Positions 61,330 through 64,000 of a stretch of 64,000 nucleotides of DNA are shown piece by piece; the stretch's first letter is position 1; each line of letters starts with the position of its first letter. Source of the stretch: M55B154 sp964486725. Its GTDB lineage: Bacteria > Spirochaetota > UBA4802 > UB4802. The DNA lies in contig CAZAOK010000007.1 of the NCBI GenBank assembly GCA_964486725.1, positions 3,229 through 67,228 on the forward strand. The letters are read 5' to 3'. Made by a program: the position numbers and the translations under genes. Under the pieces are notes generated by a model, which had not been told where the DNA came from, did no database searches, and saw only the letters and a list, made by a program, of their open reading frames with translations.

Positions 61330-61441
61330 AACCGCAAAGGCGCAAAGGGCGCAGAGAAGGGCAACTAGGAAATAATTATTTTTTAAAATATATTATCTTT
61401 TCTTTTACTTTGCGCTCTTCGCGTACTTCGCGCCTTTGCGG
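61330..61441. repeat. inverted-repeat element of the CGCAAAGG type
   Basis: ACCGCAAAGGCGC (61330-61342) is perfectly complementary to GCGCCTTTGCGGT (61429-61441). More degenerate CGCAAAG/CGCAGAG units lie inside, around an A+T-rich centre. This kind of dispersed repeat is seen in many bacteria. Here it separates two convergent genes and may act as a terminator for both. Confidence 0.75.
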
Positions 61442-61451
61442 TAAAAAAATA

Positions 61452-63008
61452 CTAATCTTTTCGCTGAGTATATTTCCCAATGATGTCAGTGAATAATGGG
61501 TATTCTTCTTTTCTGGATTCGGCGAAGTGGGTGTCGGGGTCATGGCGGGATATCTGGTCTGAGAGATGTTCGGCTGCGTGTATGTAATCATGCAGACGGT
61601 TCATGGCAAAGTCGGGGGTATGGCCGTTGGCGATCATGAATACCCAGTCTGATGACTGGGCAAGGCAGATCTCCCGTAACAGCTGTTCCCTGATAATGGC
61701 GGGAATGTTTTCCGTTCCCGATTTGAGGTTGTAATATATATCGTGAATTTTTGGATACAACCAGCCCAGTTGCGGTGGATACCAGGTGGAAAACAGGCCT
61801 CCTCCCCCCCATGAAGATTCTGCCGGGGTAAATGAGAGCAGGTTGTCTTCATGGGCAAGTTTCCCGGGTGGTTGCATGCGGGCTGAAGCTGATGTGCTGA
61901 TCTGGCGGCATAGTTCTTCGATGAAAATCGGTCCTTCAAACCACCAGTGGCCAAAAAGCTCCATGTCAAATGGTAGTATGAATACGGGGTGATTTACCCT
62001 GTCTTTCATTTCAGAGGTTCTCTGGTTTATCTTCTCCATGTAATCTTTCGCGTGCACCCTGGCCTGCCGGCGGGCTGCTTCCGGATCATACCAGTTTTTT
62101 TCCATGGTTTCGCCGGTGATGGCATACAGTTTCAGGCCTGCAGGTATTCTGTCTATTCCTTCAGATTCGAGAATATCATCAGGAAGGGTATACATGTAAT
62201 CATGATGAAATTCCCTGTAGCGGTAATCACCGGGATAACCCTGCTGTGCCGACCACACTGCCATTGATAGCAGCGGGTCTCTTGGAAAAAACACAAGTGA
62301 CGCGGGAGAGATGGATGGGGCGAAATGTCCCGATGCGGGTGGATTCCCATTAAGGTAGACGGCCCTAGTGTCGCAAAAGGTATACCTGATTCCATTTTCC
62401 ACAAGAATGTTGTCAAGACCAGTGTAGTAAGCCATCTCGGGCATCCAGAAGCCTTCAGGAGATGCGTCAAAATGCTTTTTGAACACCTCCATTCCAATTG
62501 ACACCTGGGTGTTTACCAGTTCAGCCTGTGATCGATACGCGGGAAGAAGGGCATGGGTGGCGGCCGTGGTAATGAGTGTCAGGTTTTTCGAATCAGCATG
62601 AAATTTAAAACAATCGAGCAGATCCCTCTTATTCATCTCGAAATAATCGAGTGTGTCATTTAGAAAATTCCGGTAAAATGTACGGCTTTTTTCCTGTTCT
62701 GCTGTTTCATTTTTCGGTATATGTTCAAGAAGCCGCATCATTGTTTTCACCCAGCTTCGATACCTGTCCTGGTAATACCGGTCTGACAGCATCTGTATGA
62801 GGGTGGGGCTCAGTGATATGGTAAGATGGAAAGAGACCTGTTCATTATCAAGCCTGTCAAAAACCTGAAGAAGGGGAATGTAGCATTCGCTCATTGTCTG
62901 GTACAGCCATAATTCTTCAAGTGGAAACCAGTGATGAGGAATCCGGATATATGGAAGGTGCGCGTGCAGCACAAGTACTATTGAAGTATTTTCTTTTGAC
63001 GAAGTCAT
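61452..63008 (-). CDS. GH57 1,4-alpha-glucan branching enzyme-like protein
   Basis: 518 residues, a (beta/alpha)7 GH57 enzyme. HAHLPY (H15, H17) opens the fold; the nucleophile is E191 (FWMPEMAY) and the acid/base D348 (PFDMELFGHWWFEGP). The FGHWW-x-E-G-P sequence and size match the GH57 branching enzymes of Thermus and Thermococcus (DUF1957-like C-terminal helices, including SSDWVFMIANGH). It makes alpha-1,6 branches in glycogen. It starts 3 bases after the DUF4912 gene's stop, and that gene follows a DUF2804 gene, a set often found together. The cyclic-nucleotide GH15 protein could degrade the product. Confidence 0.9.
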   Translation of the reverse strand: MTSSKENTSIVLVLHAHLPYIRIPHHWFPLEELWLYQTMSECYIPLLQVFDRLDNEQVSFHLTISLSPTLIQMLSDRYYQDRYRSWVKTMMRLLEHIPKNETAEQEKSRTFYRNFLNDTLDYFEMNKRDLLDCFKFHADSKNLTLITTAATHALLPAYRSQAELVNTQVSIGMEVFKKHFDASPEGFWMPEMAYYTGLDNILVENGIRYTFCDTRAVYLNGNPPASGHFAPSISPASLVFFPRDPLLSMAVWSAQQGYPGDYRYREFHHDYMYTLPDDILESEGIDRIPAGLKLYAITGETMEKNWYDPEAARRQARVHAKDYMEKINQRTSEMKDRVNHPVFILPFDMELFGHWWFEGPIFIEELCRQISTSASARMQPPGKLAHEDNLLSFTPAESSWGGGGLFSTWYPPQLGWLYPKIHDIYYNLKSGTENIPAIIREQLLREICLAQSSDWVFMIANGHTPDFAMNRLHDYIHAAEHLSDQISRHDPDTHFAESRKEEYPLFTDIIGKYTQRKD

Positions 63009-63010
63009 GA

Positions 63011-63472
63011 TCAGGATGATATCCGGTAATCTGACGCGTCCCTGTCTGTGGATTCTATTCCTGCTGATTCAAGCATATCACCGGCAGCCGATCCGCTGAG
63101 CATGGAAGCTGTTTTTTCAGGGGAATAGGGGATGTGTACGGGCGCAGATGTGAAAATGTGCACGCGCTCACCATGACTCTCTTCACGGGCAAATAGTTCA
63201 AATTCAATTTTAGAGCCTTCCAGTGACTCGTCAAGAGAAAGGGTCCAGTTGTTTTTCTGGCCAAATACGTCATGTTCCTGTAAGGGGGTTTTGCCTTCGT
63301 TCTGTATTGAATACAGGGTGATAAACAGTTTGGGTTCACCGTAACTGTCACATATACACTGTTCAGCCAGTGATTCCCATCTTTTGTCTGTCAGGTGCCA
63401 GTGCAGGTGCACGAATCCTGTTTCGGGCATGTGCAGTGAAAAAAACCCGTTATCATTTTGTGTTTCCATCAT
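63011..63472 (-). CDS. DUF4912-like protein
   Basis: 153 residues, cytoplasmic. The middle part (GFVHLHWHLTDKRWESLAEQ ... KLFITLYSIQ) fits the DUF4912 pattern, a beta-sandwich resembling carbohydrate-binding or Ig-like folds that is often encoded beside GH57 genes. The stop is 2 bases before the GH57 start, so the two are coupled. It probably binds alpha-glucan or the enzyme; that is inferred. The C-terminal 30 residues look disordered. Confidence 0.7.
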   Translation of the reverse strand: MMETQNDNGFFSLHMPETGFVHLHWHLTDKRWESLAEQCICDSYGEPKLFITLYSIQNEGKTPLQEHDVFGQKNNWTLSLDESLEGSKIEFELFAREESHGERVHIFTSAPVHIPYSPEKTASMLSGSAAGDMLESAGIESTDRDASDYRISS

Positions 63473-63490
63473 TTAATCCTCTTTTTTTAA

Positions 63491-64000
63491 TTACCACCTG
63501 GCAAAATGTTCTTCTGCCCATCCGATAATACCTTTTATGTCAACAGGTTTGCCCCTGTCGGGTATTACCATTCCTGTGTATTCTCCGAACATCTGGTGAA
63601 CTTCACTGCGGATTAACAACAGGTTCGTTTTTGCCTCTCTCTCGAAAAACGGGGTAAAGGTGAGTTCCAGCTTGCCGTCGTTTGATCCGAAATACCATGG
63701 TTTCATGTAATCGGATGGGTCATAGTTAAATTCGACCTGGTCAAGCTTGGTCATGGTACCATTGATAAAAAAACAGTTCTCTGTAGCATAACTGAGATCT
63801 CCAAAACCCTTACCGAGATTGCACCCGAAAGTGGTTTTACTGTCAAGATGCCCCGACGCGCTTGCCCAGTTCCAGAAACTGTTATAGTCCCAGACACCCC
63901 GTCCCCAGTCAAGGGTGGCAAGGGCATCGAGTTTTTTCATGTTATACTTGGTTTTACCGAATTGCAGGGTTCCCTGTACCGGCATGGCATTGATTTTCTG
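63491..64000 (-). CDS. DUF2804-family protein (N-terminal part outside window)
   Basis: 170 residues are visible, with the frame open to the window's end (QKINAMPVQG...), so the gene starts beyond 64000. The sequence (ALATLDWGRGVWDYNSFWNWASASGHL ... FGCNLGKGFGDLSYATENCFFINGT) matches the C-terminal half of DUF2804 proteins (about 330 residues), lipocalin-like folds of unknown function. An ATG at 63985 is internal and not the true start. Same strand and tight spacing as DUF4912 and GH57, suggesting one operon. Confidence 0.75.
   Translation of the reverse strand, partial: QKINAMPVQGTLQFGKTKYNMKKLDALATLDWGRGVWDYNSFWNWASASGHLDSKTTFGCNLGKGFGDLSYATENCFFINGTMTKLDQVEFNYDPSDYMKPWYFGSNDGKLELTFTPFFEREAKTNLLLIRSEVHQMFGEYTGMVIPDRGKPVDIKGIIGWAEEHFARW

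Overview
The window looks like a scaffold from an environmental spirochaete (Spirochaetota). The best clue is LexA at 2938-3546: its helix-turn-helix carries the TVKGAYDHLKAIEKKGYI-type sequence I associate with Leptospira-like LexA. A FlgM-like anti-sigma factor, many secreted or lipoprotein genes, GH57/DUF4912 glucan genes and an Nfn-type bifurcating transhydrogenase fit an anaerobic or microaerophilic free-living spirochaete. The phylum call is an inference and no finer placement is possible. Exactly 100 N at 28171-28270 mark a scaffold join inside alaS.

Layout. 1-2.7 kb (mostly minus): tail of an unknown gene, a nitroreductase, an exported protein, a half-length MntP and a J-domain protein in one tight operon. 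2.9-5.6 kb: lexA with a strong promoter and a palindrome over its -10, an enolase-superfamily enzyme, and a true Cam-type gamma carbonic anhydrase. 5.6-14.5 kb: a visibly A+T-rich accessory islet. It holds a lipoprotein, a TM2-Yip1 fusion gene, a stand-alone TM2 copy, five consecutive exported or lipoprotein genes (two of them tandem paralogues), and a stand-alone Yip1 copy. The fusion gene is almost exactly the sum of the two stand-alone genes. 14.6-23.8 kb: a degenerate two-domain signalling protein, a tetrahaem cytochrome, a stand-alone MshEN-like protein, a thioesterase, tRNA-Leu(CAA), a ClpX variant lacking the zinc domain, an M50 protease/lipoprotein/SDR/CamH-like operon, and flgM.

24-30 kb: rplM-rpsI, recX-alaS and a long-chain acyl-CoA synthetase. 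30.4-40.2 kb: a nitrogen/redox block with nfnA-nfnB beside gdhA, a KaiC-like/PEP-synthase-like hybrid protein, and an FMN glutamate-synthase-like protein divergent from a second NfnB/GltD paralogue. 40.2-48.9 kb: asnS, a beta-propeller lipoprotein, rpiB, a LamG/FN3-like exported protein, a protein with two cyclic-nucleotide domains fused to a glucoamylase-like domain, and a tRNA nucleotidyltransferase. 49.8-53.1 kb: an NfeD-flotillin-TelA operon. 53.2-59 kb: mtnP, a hybrid histidine kinase, and an ADP-forming acyl-CoA synthetase. 59-64 kb: an SDR behind a possible TetR-type operator, a katanin-like AAA ATPase, then GH57 branching enzyme, DUF4912 and DUF2804 genes for alpha-glucan metabolism.

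A small palindromic mobile element occurs four times (17.7, 49.6, 54.1 and 56.7 kb), always between genes. It has 14-bp terminal repeats starting GTAAC, and one copy has a perfect 8-bp target duplication. This resembles a non-autonomous IS66-type MITE. The strongest candidates for new biology are the TM2/Yip1 fusion set with its exported-protein islet, the cyclic-nucleotide-gated glucoamylase, the flotillin-TelA operon and the MITE family.
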